A stretch of DNA of 46,697 nt from Alphaproteobacteria bacterium (GCA_005884765.1 VAZV01000173.1:1-46697); one strand, 5' to 3'. Counted from the stretch's first letter, positions 9,291-17,945 are shown. A program made the numbers and translations. The notes: generated from the letters alone by a model not told the origin.

Positions 9291-9857
9291 TCAAGGCTTG
9301 GAGAAGGTGCCGACCAGACTGGTGGCGGCCTTGGCGTGGCCGTCGAGCGCCTTGAGCAGCTCTTCGCGGCTCATGCCCGCCTTCAATGCAGCCGGCTCGA
9401 GATCGGTGGCCATCAGGGTGAAGATGTAATGATGGGGCGGACCGGGCGGCGTGCAGGGTCCGAAATAGCTCGGCAGCTTCATCGTGCTCTCGCCGCCGAC
9501 ATATTTTTCGCCCGGCTTTGCCGCTTCGCCCTCGGCAAACCCGGTGACCGAGGGCGGAATGCCATAGGCCACCCAATGGCTGACGCCGCCGGGCGGACGG
9601 CCATCGACATCAAACATCAACAGCGCATAGCTCTTGGTCCCCGCCGGCGGGTTCGCCCAGGACAAGGCGGGCGAAACGTTCTCGCCGACGCAATTGGGGT
9701 TGGACTTGGCGTTGCCGGCAAACTTTGTCGCCAGCCGTTCGCCGTCCTTGAAGCCTGTCGATGACAACGTGAACACGCCTTGGGCGTTGGCGCCTGGCGC
9801 GCCGCCGGCCGCCAAGAGCGCGACAGTCGCGGCCAGAATAGAACTGCGGATCAACAT
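9291..9857 (-). CDS. YbhB/YbcL-type PEBP family protein, exported
   Basis: This is a phosphatidylethanolamine-binding-protein-like (Raf kinase inhibitor-like) protein of 188 residues. A signal peptide probably cleaved at ANA/QG (about residue 25) predicts a periplasmic location. Family motifs are visible: SPALSWANPP, the DVDGRPPGGVSHWVAYGIPP ligand-pocket region, and GPCTPPGPPHHYIFTLMA. Start ATG 9857 has AAGGTG upstream; a further upstream in-frame ATG is poorly placed. Bacterial members have no settled biochemical role. The gene lies between the ATPase and permease genes of the NitT/TauT-type transporter, suggesting co-transcription. Confidence 0.88.
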   Translation of the reverse strand: MLIRSSILAATVALLAAGGAPGANAQGVFTLSSTGFKDGERLATKFAGNAKSNPNCVGENVSPALSWANPPAGTKSYALLMFDVDGRPPGGVSHWVAYGIPPSVTGFAEGEAAKPGEKYVGGESTMKLPSYFGPCTPPGPPHHYIFTLMATDLEPAALKAGMSREELLKALDGHAKAATSLVGTFSKP

Positions 9858-9913
9858 GATGGTCACCTTTTTTGATTGTGTTTCTGAATGGCTTCCCGAC
9901 ATCGGCATCGAGA

Positions 9914-10726
9914 TCACCCGGCGCCCGATTGCGCGTAGCCCTTCAACACTTCAGCCTTCAAAACACTCCAAATCTCACGATGAAGTGAGTGAAATTCCTT
10001 ATCCAGCCGAGCCTCGAAAATATCGCGCGGCCGCGGTAGCGGCACGCGCCAGTCGCCGATAATGCGCGCACTCGGCCCCGCCGACATGATCACGACGCGA
10101 TCGGCCAGCGCGATCGCCTCCTCGAGATCATGGGTAACGAACAGCACCGCCTTGCGGTCGGCATTCCACAAGTCCAGCAAGAGATTGCCCATGATCTGCC
10201 GGGTCTGGGCATCGAGCGGTCCGAACGGCTCGTCCATCAAGAGGATCTTTGGGTCGCGGATCAAAACCTGCGCCAGGCCCACGCGCTTGCGCTGGCCGCC
10301 CGAGAGCATATGCGGATAGCGGTTGGCGAAGGCGGAAAGTCCGACGGATTTGAGCCAGCCCTGCGCACGTTCGAGCGCCTGTACGCGCGGCGTGCCCGCA
10401 ATTTCAAGGCCGATGGCGACATTGTCGATCGCGGTCTTCCAGGGAAACAGCGCATCGGCCTGGAAGAGATAGCCGGCGTCCCCGTTCAACCCGGTCAGCG
10501 GCGCATCGAAGATCCGCACCGTCCCCGACGCCGGCCGGCGCAAGCCTGCGGCGACGTTGAGCAAGGTCGATTTTCCACATCCGGTCGGCCCGACGATGGC
10601 AACGAATTCGCCTGGCGCAACCGTTAGACGCGCCTTTTCGACTGCCGTGTAGACGCGCGCGTCCGCAAGCCGAAAGGCCACCGTCGCGTCATCGAGCGCG
10701 ACCGCCGTTGGCGTTGCCATCTCCAC
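9914..10726 (-). CDS. NitT/TauT-family ABC transporter ATPase
   Basis: This is a cytoplasmic ATPase of the SsuB/TauB/NrtD type, 270 residues. Motifs are complete: Walker A GPTGCGKST (about 46-54), signature LSGGQRKRVGLAQVL, Walker B ILLMDEPFGPLD and switch His in FVTHDLEEAI. The start is GTG at 10726, with GGGGGAGA upstream; an ATG two codons later (10720) is a possible alternative. It is the first gene of a minus-strand operon that includes PEBP, permease, MFS, binding-protein and Nudix genes. It diverges from the Opu-type operon at 10864. Confidence 0.92.
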   Translation of the reverse strand: MEMATPTAVALDDATVAFRLADARVYTAVEKARLTVAPGEFVAIVGPTGCGKSTLLNVAAGLRRPASGTVRIFDAPLTGLNGDAGYLFQADALFPWKTAIDNVAIGLEIAGTPRVQALERAQGWLKSVGLSAFANRYPHMLSGGQRKRVGLAQVLIRDPKILLMDEPFGPLDAQTRQIMGNLLLDLWNADRKAVLFVTHDLEEAIALADRVVIMSAGPSARIIGDWRVPLPRPRDIFEARLDKEFHSLHREIWSVLKAEVLKGYAQSGAG

Positions 10727-10863
10727 CGCGTCTCCCCCTTCCGGATTTGGATGATCCCTTAGCGGTTTACCGGGACGAGTTCAACGAAGTGCTGCAACGT
10801 GCTAGTCCAACACTTCACCCTCCAAAAGAGGGTAAGGTAACACAGCCGAGATACCGAGGCCCG
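10727..10863. other. Divergent intergenic region with a small hairpin
   Basis: This 137-bp spacer must hold the promoters of both the NitT/TauT-type operon (minus) and the Opu-type operon (plus). A short hairpin, ACCCTC-CAAAA-GAGGGT (10817-10833), lies about 30 bp before the plus-strand start. No T-run follows it, so it is not a terminator. No convincing -35/-10 pair was identified for either direction. Confidence 0.35.
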
Positions 10864-11578
10864 ATGCCGACCGCGCCACTGATCGCCTATGCCCATGTCG
10901 GCAAGAGTTTTGACGATGGCCGTGGCGCGGGGCGCGTGGTGGCGCTCGATGACGTCTCGCTTCAAGTCGCCGAGGGCGAATTCCTCGCCATTGTCGGCGG
11001 CTCCGGCTCGGGAAAGACCACGCTGCTGCGGCTCGCCAACCGACTGATCGAGGCCGATCGCGGCAGCATCACGGTCGAGGGCGCGGACATCAGCACCGTC
11101 GATCCCGTGCAATTGCGCCGCCGCATCGGCTATGTGTTCCAGAGCGGCGGGCTGTTTCCGCATATGAGCGTCGCCGACAATATCGGCATCACGCCAAAGC
11201 TGTTGGGCACGCCGACCGACGAGATTTCCGCTGGAGTCGACGAACTACTCGACCTGGTGCGGCTCGATCGTGCGCAACATCGTGATCGCCTGCCGCAAGA
11301 ATTATCGGGCGGTCAGCGGCAGCGGGTTGGCGTGGCGCGGGCGCTCGCGGCCAAGCCGCGTATCGTGCTGATGGACGAGCCATTCGGCGCGCTGGACCCC
11401 CTCACCCGCGATGCGCTCCGATCGCATCGCCGTCATGCGGGGCGGACGTCTACTCGCTTTGGGCGTGCCGGGTGAACTTTCGGCCGCCAGCGATCCTTAT
11501 GTCGGCGAACTCCTGCGCGCGCCGCGGCGCCAGGCCGAACGGCTCGGCACGTTGTTGCCGCGGGGCGGCGCGGCATGA
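10864..11578 (+). pseudogene. Glycine betaine/osmoprotectant-type ABC ATPase gene, broken by internal deletion
   Basis: The frame opened at ATG 10864 encodes an OpuCA/ProV-like ATPase with Walker A GGSGSGKTT (45-53), signature LSGGQRQRVGVARAL and Walker B IVLMDEPFGALD. After DPLTRDAL (about 11418) the reading frame is wrong and stops at 11475. The C-terminal part resumes in another frame as DRIAVMRGGRLLAFGVPGEL and runs to a TGA at 11576-11578. That TGA overlaps the next gene's ATG as ATGA, exactly as an intact gene would. About 30 residues expected between these parts, including the switch-region His (THD motif), are missing. The truncated 203-residue product should be inactive. An assembly error cannot be excluded. 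Confidence 0.8.
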
Positions 11579-13131
11579 GCCTGTTTAGCGATCCACGCTG
11601 GAGCGAGGCTTTGGCGCATCTGCCGGATTATCTCGGCAACCACGTGCGCGTCAGCGTGGCGGCGCTGGCGCTCGGGCTCGCGGTCAGCCTTCCCCTTGCG
11701 ATTGCGGCACGCAATCGTCGGATAATGCGCGGCGTGCTGCTGGGCCTCGCCAGCATCGTGCAGACGGTGCCAGGGCTCGCGTTGCTTGCGCTGTTCTATC
11801 CGCTGCTGCTGGCGCTCGCGGCGCTGACATTGTCGTGGTTCGGGTTCGGCTTTTCCGCCTTCGGATTCCTGCCCGCGGTGCTGGCGCTGGCGCTCTATTC
11901 GATGCTGCCGGTGTTGCGCAACACCATCACCGGCCTCAACGGCGTGGAGCCTGCGATCCTTGAGGCGGCGCAGGGCGTCGGCATGACGCCCCGCCAATCG
12001 CTGTTCACGGTGGAGCTGCCGCTGGCGCTGCCCGTGATGATGGCGGGCATCCGCACCGCGGCGGTCTGGGTGATCGGCACCGCGACGCTGTCGACGCCGA
12101 TCGGCCAGACCAGCCTCGGCAATTACATCTTCGCCGGCTTGCAGACCCAGAACTGGGTGTTCGTGCTGTTCGGCTGTTTTGCCGCGGCCATATTGGCGCT
12201 TGCGGTCGATCAATTGCTGGCGCTGATCGAAAGCGGGTTGCGCCGCCGCAGCCGCCTGCGCGCGAGCCTCGGCGGTATCGGCATTGCGGCGCTGGCAGCG
12301 GTCACGCTGGTGCCTACGATGGCACGCTCGTCATCGAGCTACATCATCGGCGCCAAGACCTTCAGCGAACAATATGTGTTGTCGGCGCTGATCGCGCAGC
12401 GGCTGCGCGCGGCGGGGTTTTCCGCCACTTCGCGCGAGGGCCTCGGCTCCAACGTGATTTTCGAGGCGCTGGCCTCCAACGATATCGACGTTTATGCCGA
12501 TTATTCCGGCACGCTCTGGGCCAACCAATTTCACCGCAGCGACATCAGGCCGCGCCAGGAGCTGCTCGGCGAATTGAAGACGATGCTGGCCAAGCAGAAC
12601 ATCACGCTACTCGGCGAGCTCGGCTTCGAGAACGCCTACGCGCTGGTGATGCCAAAGAAGCGCGCCGATGCGCTTGGTATTCACTCGATCACAGATCTGG
12701 CCTCGCATGCGTCTACGATGTCGCTGGCCGCGGATTATGAATTCTTCTCACGGCCGGAATGGGCCGCTTTGCAAAAAGCCTACGGCCTGACGTTTCGCGC
12801 GCAGCGCCAGATGCAGCCGGACTTCATGTACGCGGCGATTGCTTCGGGCGAGGTCGATGTGATCGCGGGCTATACGAGCGACGGCCTGATCGCGAAATAC
12901 GATCTGGTGGTGCTGGACGATCCCAGACACGCCATCCCGCCATATGACGCGATCGTGCTGCTGTCGCCGAAGCGCGCCAACGACTCTGCGCTGCAGGCCG
13001 CGATCCAGCCGCTGCTCGGCAAGATCGATATCGCCGCGATGCGCGAGGCCAACCTGCGCGCCGCGGGCGGCGACGGCGCAGCCTCATCCGACGCAGTGGC
13101 GCGCTGGCTGTGGGAGAAAGTCCGCAGATGA
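11575..13131 (+). CDS. Glycine betaine/choline-type ABC transporter permease fused to substrate-binding domain
   Basis: This 518-residue protein combines two subunits. Residues about 1-215 form a BPD_transp_1 permease with five or six membrane helices and the EAA loop EAAQGVGMTPRQSLFTVELPLA-like region. Residues about 260-518 form an OpuAC-type binding domain (IIGAKTFSEQYVLSALIAQRL, then DIDVYADYSGTLW), tethered outside the membrane after a further helix (about 240-258). Such fusions are known for OpuB/OpuC-type osmoprotectant and choline importers; ligand is not predictable here. The start overlaps the stop of the broken ATPase gene. The fusion itself is intact, so the system lacks only a working ATPase unless another one substitutes. 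Confidence 0.9.
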   Translation: MSLFSDPRWSEALAHLPDYLGNHVRVSVAALALGLAVSLPLAIAARNRRIMRGVLLGLASIVQTVPGLALLALFYPLLLALAALTLSWFGFGFSAFGFLPAVLALALYSMLPVLRNTITGLNGVEPAILEAAQGVGMTPRQSLFTVELPLALPVMMAGIRTAAVWVIGTATLSTPIGQTSLGNYIFAGLQTQNWVFVLFGCFAAAILALAVDQLLALIESGLRRRSRLRASLGGIGIAALAAVTLVPTMARSSSSYIIGAKTFSEQYVLSALIAQRLRAAGFSATSREGLGSNVIFEALASNDIDVYADYSGTLWANQFHRSDIRPRQELLGELKTMLAKQNITLLGELGFENAYALVMPKKRADALGIHSITDLASHASTMSLAADYEFFSRPEWAALQKAYGLTFRAQRQMQPDFMYAAIASGEVDVIAGYTSDGLIAKYDLVVLDDPRHAIPPYDAIVLLSPKRANDSALQAAIQPLLGKIDIAAMREANLRAAGGDGAASSDAVARWLWEKVRR

Positions 13132-13145
13132 GATTAGACTCCTCC

Positions 13146-13243
13146 TCACGCCCTCACCTCCTGACGCTGGAACAGGACGTAGCCGGCGACGAACAGCACG
13201 ACGGTGGCGGCGATCAGGCTGACGGTTTGCGGCCAGGCAATCA
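13146..13243 (-). pseudogene. Detached C-terminal part of the ABC-2 permease (frameshift)
   Basis: Directly after the permease stop at 13243-13241, another frame continues with [20 protein letters not shown] and ends in [11 protein letters not shown] at 13146. That is a typical last membrane helix and C-terminus of a NosY-like ABC-2 permease. Restoring one A in the run at GCCGAAGTGTC would join the frames as [14 protein letters not shown]. This short stretch is therefore the orphaned end of the preceding gene rather than a gene of its own. Confidence 0.65.
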
Positions 13244-14107
13244 TGACACTTCGGCAAAGGGAAGCGGCGTGCCCATCAGGGCGCCGCGCAATTGCTCCAG
13301 GAACACCGGGCCGAGGGTCCGCGTGGTCGGCGACAGCACCGCCGTCATCGCCTCGGCAAAAATGTCGTTCGGCGATATCCGCATCAGGATCTGCGACCAT
13401 ATCGCCGTATCCGGCGTCTCGATGCCGAGCGCGGCATAACGCGGATCGGGTGGTGCAATCACTTGCGCGAATGCCGGCGCCAGCATGGGCCACAGCACGG
13501 TCAGGAACAGCCAGACACCGAGCGCGACAAGCGCAGCGGTTGCGGGCGAACGAAACACGATCGACAGCAGCATCGCCAGCGACAGCCAGACACCAGCGTA
13601 GAAAATCGCGATCACGAGGAACGCCAGCGAGCGCGCGACCTCCTCGCCTCCCGGCGGCACGCCGAGGAAGATCAGACCAAGCCCGATCACCATCAGCCAC
13701 AACGCTGCGAGACTAACCGCGAGCGTGGCAAGGCCCGCGAGATATTTTCCCATCAATAGCGCATCGCGATAGATCGGCTGCGCCAGGATCCGCGACAACG
13801 TCCTACGGTTATGTTCGCTGTTGATCGCATCGAAACCCAATCCGATCGCCATCAGTGGAATAAGGAAGCCCAGGATCGCGACAAAGGACGGCAACGGCTC
13901 CCGCGCGACCGTGAACAGCCGCAGCAGCAGGAACGGGTCTTCCGCGGTACTCTGCCGCAGATTGTCGATCGCGCCATAAAGTGCGGCCAGCGCCGTCAAT
14001 ACGATCAACAGCTCAAGCACCAGCATGCGGGCGCTCGAGAGGTTGTCCGCCAATTCCTTGACGAACACGGTGCCAAGTCCGGAAAACGGCGAGCCCTCAC
14101 GCCGCAT
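13241..14107 (-). CDS. ABC-2 type transporter permease (NosY-like), C-terminally truncated by frameshift
   Basis: This is the membrane subunit of an ABC exporter-type cassette, 288 residues with about five membrane segments. It includes the ABC-2 pattern [37 protein letters not shown] 14107 lies 11 bp inside the end of the ATPase gene, consistent with coupling. The frame ends LPFAEVS-stop, but the expected last helix continues in another frame to 13146. The most economical explanation is a one-base deletion in an A run near 13250. The truncated product would lack its final membrane helix. The family is related to the NosFY-type maturation or export systems; substrate unknown. Confidence 0.82.
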   Translation of the reverse strand: MRREGSPFSGLGTVFVKELADNLSSARMLVLELLIVLTALAALYGAIDNLRQSTAEDPFLLLRLFTVAREPLPSFVAILGFLIPLMAIGLGFDAINSEHNRRTLSRILAQPIYRDALLMGKYLAGLATLAVSLAALWLMVIGLGLIFLGVPPGGEEVARSLAFLVIAIFYAGVWLSLAMLLSIVFRSPATAALVALGVWLFLTVLWPMLAPAFAQVIAPPDPRYAALGIETPDTAIWSQILMRISPNDIFAEAMTAVLSPTTRTLGPVFLEQLRGALMGTPLPFAEVS

Positions 14108-15083
14108 CGAGCGTCCTCCCCTCCGGCCTGATCTGGAAATAGCGGGCGTAGATCGCCTCCAGGCTCGGCTCATCGACTGAGAGCCGCCGCAATGATCCGT
14201 CCGCGGCAACGACGGCGCGCGCCGCCTCAGGCCGCACGTCCCGATCGGCGGTCATGCGGAAACGGTCAGTCGCCAATGTTTCGACGTTGGTGACGCCCGG
14301 TATCGCGGCAAGCCGCCGGGCAATGCCGGCACCTTCGGCCTCGACCTCGACGACAAAGCCGGCACCTAGCACCTGGGCTGCGAGATCGGCGACCGAGCCC
14401 ATCATGACGATACGCCCGGCCTGGAATAAAGCGACGCGGTCGCACACCCGCTGCACCTGATCGAGCAAGTGCGACGAGAGCAGAACGGTGATGCCCTCGG
14501 CCCTGAGCTCGCCGATAAGCCCTAAGAATTCGAGTGTCGCCTGCGGATCGAGCCCGGAAGTCGGCTCGTCGAGAATCGCGATTTCCGCTCGCTTGACGAT
14601 GATCTCAGCGATCCCGAGGCGCTGGCGCATGCCGTGCGAGAACGTCGCCACGCGCTTGTGCGCGACATCGGCGAGCCGCACCCGCTCAAGCGCGTCTTCG
14701 ATCCGCCGGGTCCGCTCGGATCGCGAAAGGCCCATCAGCCGCGCGGTATAGGAAAGGTTCTCCACCGCGGTCAGATGCTCGTAGAAGCCGACGGAATCGG
14801 GCAGATAGCCGACCCGCCGCTTGACTTCCAGCGGGGAGCGGGCGGGGTCGAACCCGAGCACGTTGACTTTACCCAAAGAAATATCGGTGAGGCCGAGCAT
14901 CATCAGGATCGTGGTGGTCTTGCCGGCGCCGTTGGGTCCAAGCAGGCCGAACACTTCACCGCGAAAGATGTCGAAGCTGATGGCGTCCACCGCGTTGGCA
15001 TTGCCGTAGCGCTTGGTGAGATCGCGGGCTGCGATAACGACGCTATCGGGCCCGGTGACGGCTTCGTTTTGGCTGCCGCTCAT
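14097..15083 (-). CDS. ABC transporter ATPase, NosF/CcmA-like export type
   Basis: This is a 328-residue cytoplasmic ATPase. It has Walker [10 protein letters not shown] near residue 50, signature [15 protein letters not shown], Walker [14 protein letters not shown] and switch His in [12 protein letters not shown]-terminal domain of about 90 residues ([11 protein letters not shown] onward) follows, as in ABC-2 exporter ATPases. The start ATG 15083 overlaps the stop of the NEW3-domain gene (ATGA), and the end overlaps the permease gene. The three genes thus form a tight operon for one membrane complex. This gene is intact, unlike both neighbours. Confidence 0.92.
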   Translation of the reverse strand: MSGSQNEAVTGPDSVVIAARDLTKRYGNANAVDAISFDIFRGEVFGLLGPNGAGKTTTILMMLGLTDISLGKVNVLGFDPARSPLEVKRRVGYLPDSVGFYEHLTAVENLSYTARLMGLSRSERTRRIEDALERVRLADVAHKRVATFSHGMRQRLGIAEIIVKRAEIAILDEPTSGLDPQATLEFLGLIGELRAEGITVLLSSHLLDQVQRVCDRVALFQAGRIVMMGSVADLAAQVLGAGFVVEVEAEGAGIARRLAAIPGVTNVETLATDRFRMTADRDVRPEAARAVVAADGSLRRLSVDEPSLEAIYARYFQIRPEGRTLDAA

Positions 15084-16144
15084 CGCCGTCCGAACCTCGC
15101 AACCGCGCCGAGCATCAGCAGCAGCGCAATCCCGATGATGCCGGCGCCTGCCATTCCCCAGACGGTCGAGGTCGTTACCGTAATGCGGAACTGGCTCGAT
15201 GCATTTTCGCCGCGTGAGGTGGCGCGGATCGTCGTCATGTAATCGCCGGCCAGCGACTTGTCGCTCGGCGTCACCAGAGCCTGAACCTCGGCGTCCTTTC
15301 CGGGCACCAGCCGATCGATGGTGGCGGGTTCGAACGAAACCTTCCACCCCGTCGGCGCCGATGCTGCAAGCGTAATATTCTCAGCCGGCGCGGTGCCGCT
15401 ATTGGTGACGACGATCGGGATCGAGCTTTGCTGCGCCGCGACGGCGCGCGCACTGACCAATCCGTCTCGCCCCGAGACCTGGAGTTGGGGCTGTCCTGCG
15501 ATATCGAGCGCAAGCTCGGTCTTCGCCGACGCATCTTCCGCGTTGACCGTCACGCCCACCGGGAAATGGCCGGCATCGACCGTGCTCGGCGGTCGGACCT
15601 TCAGCTTGATGTCCTTGGACTGGCCGGCCTCGATCGGGATCGACGAAAGCTCCTGGGTGCCGTAGGCCTCGGTGAATGAGGTTTCGAAATTGGCGGGCGC
15701 TTGCGCGGCAATGCTCGCGACCAGGTTACGCCCGCTATCGTTCTTGATGGTCAGCGCATATTCGAAATTCGATTTCGGGCTGCCGCGCAGCGAGGGGAGT
15801 TTCGACGTCACCGTCAGCTTGGCCGGCAATTCCTTGGCGAGCGCAACGGCGAGCGGCAAGGTCGCTTCGCTACCCTGCCCTTCCGCCTTTACGGTCAAGG
15901 TCTGCACGCTCAAATCGCTCGTCGCCGGCACGTCGAGGCGAAGCTGGAGCGCGACGCTGGCATCCGGCGCCGGCATCGCCGCCGCAACCGGTTGCCCGCC
16001 GCCCAGCAGCGTTGCGGTCCAGCCACTCGGTACGCCCGCAACCGATAGCTGATACCGCTGCGGTCCCAGTCCATAATTCTGCAGGCGAAGCGGTATGTTC
16101 GATGTCGTGCCCGGCCGCACCGTGATCGCCGGATAGTCCGTCAT
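15080..16144 (-). CDS. NEW3-domain membrane-anchored protein of an ABC cassette, signal peptide out of frame
   Basis: The 354 residues from ATG 16144 form repeated beta-sandwich segments. NEW3-like pieces ([32 protein letters not shown]) occur near the start and around residues 260-300. A C-terminal membrane helix (about 332-350) is followed by FGRR. The protein should face the periplasm, anchored by this helix, as partner of the ABC-2 permease and ATPase encoded next. The natural N-terminus appears to begin at ATG 16245 with ribosome binding site AGGAG; a missing base puts its signal peptide in another frame. Translation from 16144 would give a protein without a signal sequence. Confidence 0.8.
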   Translation of the reverse strand: MTDYPAITVRPGTTSNIPLRLQNYGLGPQRYQLSVAGVPSGWTATLLGGGQPVAAAMPAPDASVALQLRLDVPATSDLSVQTLTVKAEGQGSEATLPLAVALAKELPAKLTVTSKLPSLRGSPKSNFEYALTIKNDSGRNLVASIAAQAPANFETSFTEAYGTQELSSIPIEAGQSKDIKLKVRPPSTVDAGHFPVGVTVNAEDASAKTELALDIAGQPQLQVSGRDGLVSARAVAAQQSSIPIVVTNSGTAPAENITLAASAPTGWKVSFEPATIDRLVPGKDAEVQALVTPSDKSLAGDYMTTIRATSRGENASSQFRITVTTSTVWGMAGAGIIGIALLLMLGAVARFGRR

Positions 16145-16245
16145 CAGATAAAGACCCTTGATGTCGCGCGGCGGCTCTGCGGCATGCGCGGCAGGGATGA
16201 TCAGTCCGAGGGCAATCGCAAGTCCGCGACGGCAAGCGCTCGCAT
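16145..16245 (-). pseudogene. Frameshifted signal-peptide segment of the NEW3-domain gene
   Basis: AGGAG followed 8 bp later by ATG 16245 starts MRALA and then falls out of frame. In the frame of the downstream gene the same bases read RRGLAIALGLIIPAAHA then AEPPRDIKGLYL, a textbook signal peptide with an AHA/AE cleavage site running straight into MTDYPAITV. One extra C in the CTTGCCGTCG stretch would fuse both parts into one precursor with 33 extra residues. Confidence 0.65.
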
Positions 16246-16396
16246 GGGCAACACTCCTGCAAGGAAGAAGATTCGTGATGTCGGCTGGCGGGCCGGTCAG
16301 AGACCATGACGACAGCGCGTCGCATCATGGAAACAATCGTGACAAAGTTTTGGAGATTTTCCGGCAGACCAATTACAAGTCGGTAATCTGCAATCA

Positions 16397-16422
16397 GACT
16401 TTAGTTTTCCGACTTTAGTTTT
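16397..16422. repeat. Two direct copies of GACTTTAGTTTT upstream of the dehydrogenase gene
   Basis: GACTTTAGTTTT occurs at 16397-16408 and again at 16411-16422, a 14-bp period, about 28-53 bp before the start at 16450. The surrounding 204-bp spacer (16246-16449) is AT-rich compared with the neighbouring genes and must contain divergent promoters. The repeat may be a tandem regulator site; this is inference. Confidence 0.5.
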
Positions 16423-16449
16423 GACCGCGATTGCAAGGATTGTTTGGAA

Positions 16450-17382
16450 ATGACCACTGTCTCGACCGACCCAAGAAACTGGAATGTAGGCCTCATAGGC
16501 TACGGCGAAGTCGGCCGCATCCTGGCCGAGGACCTGCGCCGGCAAGACGTTCAGGTGATCGCCTACGACATCAAGCTCCGCAGCGGCCAGGCCGGCGGCG
16601 CCCTGCGCGATCATGCCGCGCAACACGGCGTTGCGCTCACCGCTTCTCACGCCGATCTTGCAGGCCAGGCCGACTTGATCGTCTCCGCCGTTACCGCGAG
16701 CCAGGCCGTGCCGGTGGCGCAGGCTTGCGCGCCAACGGTGAAGAAAGGCGCCTGGTTCCTCGACTTCAATTCGGCATCGCCCGGCGCCAAGCGGCGCGCG
16801 GCCGAGTTGATCGACGGCAAAGGCGGCAACTTCATCGAAGGCGCCGTGATGACCTCGGTGCCGCCGAAGCGGATCAAGGTGCCGCTGCTGCTTGGCGGGG
16901 CGACCGCCGAGGCGCTGGCGCCGATGCTGGTCGAATTGGGCTTCGACGCGAAGGTGGCAAGCGTTGAGTTGGGCGTTGCGTCGGCCGTCAAGATGTGCCG
17001 CAGCGTGATGATCAAGGGCCTCGAGGCGATGGTGATCGAGGCTTACACCACCGCGCGGGCCTACGGCGTCGAGGACGCCGTGCTGGCGTCGCTGCAAGAA
17101 ACCTTTCCCGGCATCGACTGGGAAAAACAAGGCGCCTACTTCTTCCAGCGCGTGATCGAACACGGCCGGCGCCGCAGCGAAGAGGTCCGCGAGGTGGCGC
17201 AAACCGTGCGCGAGATCGGGCTTGAGCCATGGTCGGCGCAAGGCACGGCCGAGCGCCAGGCCTGGGTTGCGGATCTCGCCGACCAAGGCCTGTTCGGTGC
17301 GAAAGGCACGCAGACGTTTGCCCGCAGCGCCGACTGGCGCCTAGAGGCCGACCGCATCCTTGCTTCGATCAGGAAAGACTGA
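16450..17382 (+). CDS. NAD(P)-binding DUF1932-type dehydrogenase (6-phosphogluconate/beta-hydroxyacid dehydrogenase-like)
   Basis: This is a 310-residue two-domain enzyme. An N-terminal Rossmann fold carries GYGEVG (17-22) and the beta-hydroxyacid-dehydrogenase-like segment FLDFNSASPGAKR (about 107-119). A helical C-terminal DUF1932 domain covers about residues 185-260, including the SAVKMCRSVMIKGLEAM helix with the Lys expected at the active site. The family probably oxidises hydroxy acids, but no substrate is known for this subgroup. ATG 16450 is preferred to a TTG two codons upstream. It converges tail-to-tail on the rhodanese gene, 2 bp apart. Confidence 0.85.
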   Translation: MTTVSTDPRNWNVGLIGYGEVGRILAEDLRRQDVQVIAYDIKLRSGQAGGALRDHAAQHGVALTASHADLAGQADLIVSAVTASQAVPVAQACAPTVKKGAWFLDFNSASPGAKRRAAELIDGKGGNFIEGAVMTSVPPKRIKVPLLLGGATAEALAPMLVELGFDAKVASVELGVASAVKMCRSVMIKGLEAMVIEAYTTARAYGVEDAVLASLQETFPGIDWEKQGAYFFQRVIEHGRRRSEEVREVAQTVREIGLEPWSAQGTAERQAWVADLADQGLFGAKGTQTFARSADWRLEADRILASIRKD

Positions 17383-17384
17383 GC

Positions 17385-17768
17385 TCAACCGGCTTCTTCG
17401 ATCGCGCCACCGCTCTCGGCCCAATCCTTGAAGCCGCCGAGATTATAGACATGCTGATAACCCATGTCCTTGAGCAGCTTGCCGGCGAGCGCTGCGCGGC
17501 CGCCTGAACCGCAATAAACAACTACGTTCTTGTCCTTGGCGAAATTCCTGTCGTGAGACGGCGACTCTGGGTCGGCACGAAATTCCAGCATGCCGCGCGA
17601 GACATGCACTGCGCCGGCAACTTTGCCGCTCTTTTCCAGTTCAGGCGCGTCGCGCACGTCGACCACCAGCGCGTTGCCCTTGCCGATCATTTCACGCGCC
17701 TGGGCCGGCGTGATCTTCGGCACCGCGGCATTGGCCGCCTCCATCATCTGCTTCAGGGTGAGTGCCAT
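17385..17768 (-). CDS. Rhodanese-like domain protein
   Basis: This is a single-domain rhodanese of 127 residues. It carries VVDVRDAPELEKSGKVAGAVH (about 35-55) and an active loop CGSGGR with the catalytic Cys at about residue 86, followed by the expected FKDWAESGG near the end. It would form a persulfide and transfer sulfur, or act as a sulfur-relay partner, in the cytosol. ATG 17768 is chosen because residues upstream in the same frame have no rhodanese similarity and cross a repeat-containing spacer. Confidence 0.9.
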   Translation of the reverse strand: MALTLKQMMEAANAAVPKITPAQAREMIGKGNALVVDVRDAPELEKSGKVAGAVHVSRGMLEFRADPESPSHDRNFAKDKNVVVYCGSGGRAALAGKLLKDMGYQHVYNLGGFKDWAESGGAIEEAG

Positions 17769-17862
17769 GCTAAAGTTCCCTTGATTGTCGAGTGGGCAAA
17801 GCCGCTTGCCCCCAATTGCTTCGAGGAAAGATAGTTTCTTCAAGCTTAGATTTAAGAGGCGA

Positions 17863-17945
17863 TAGGGTGCGCAAAGCGAATGTGTGCTTTTCAGAGTCGC
17901 GTCTGAATTGGTGGGCACGGCGCAAGTGCGCGTGTGCACACCCTA
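17863..17945. repeat. Palindromic intergenic repeat element
   Basis: An 83-bp element between two minus-strand genes is bounded by near-perfect inverted ends: TAGGGTGCGCA (17863-17873) and TGCACACCCTA (17935-17945), one mismatch. Its interior contains GGTGGGCACGGCGCAAGTGCGC. Elements of the GTAGGGTGGGCAAAG type are familiar as dispersed intergenic repeats in Bradyrhizobium-like genomes; membership here is judged from memory of that pattern. Confidence 0.5.
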
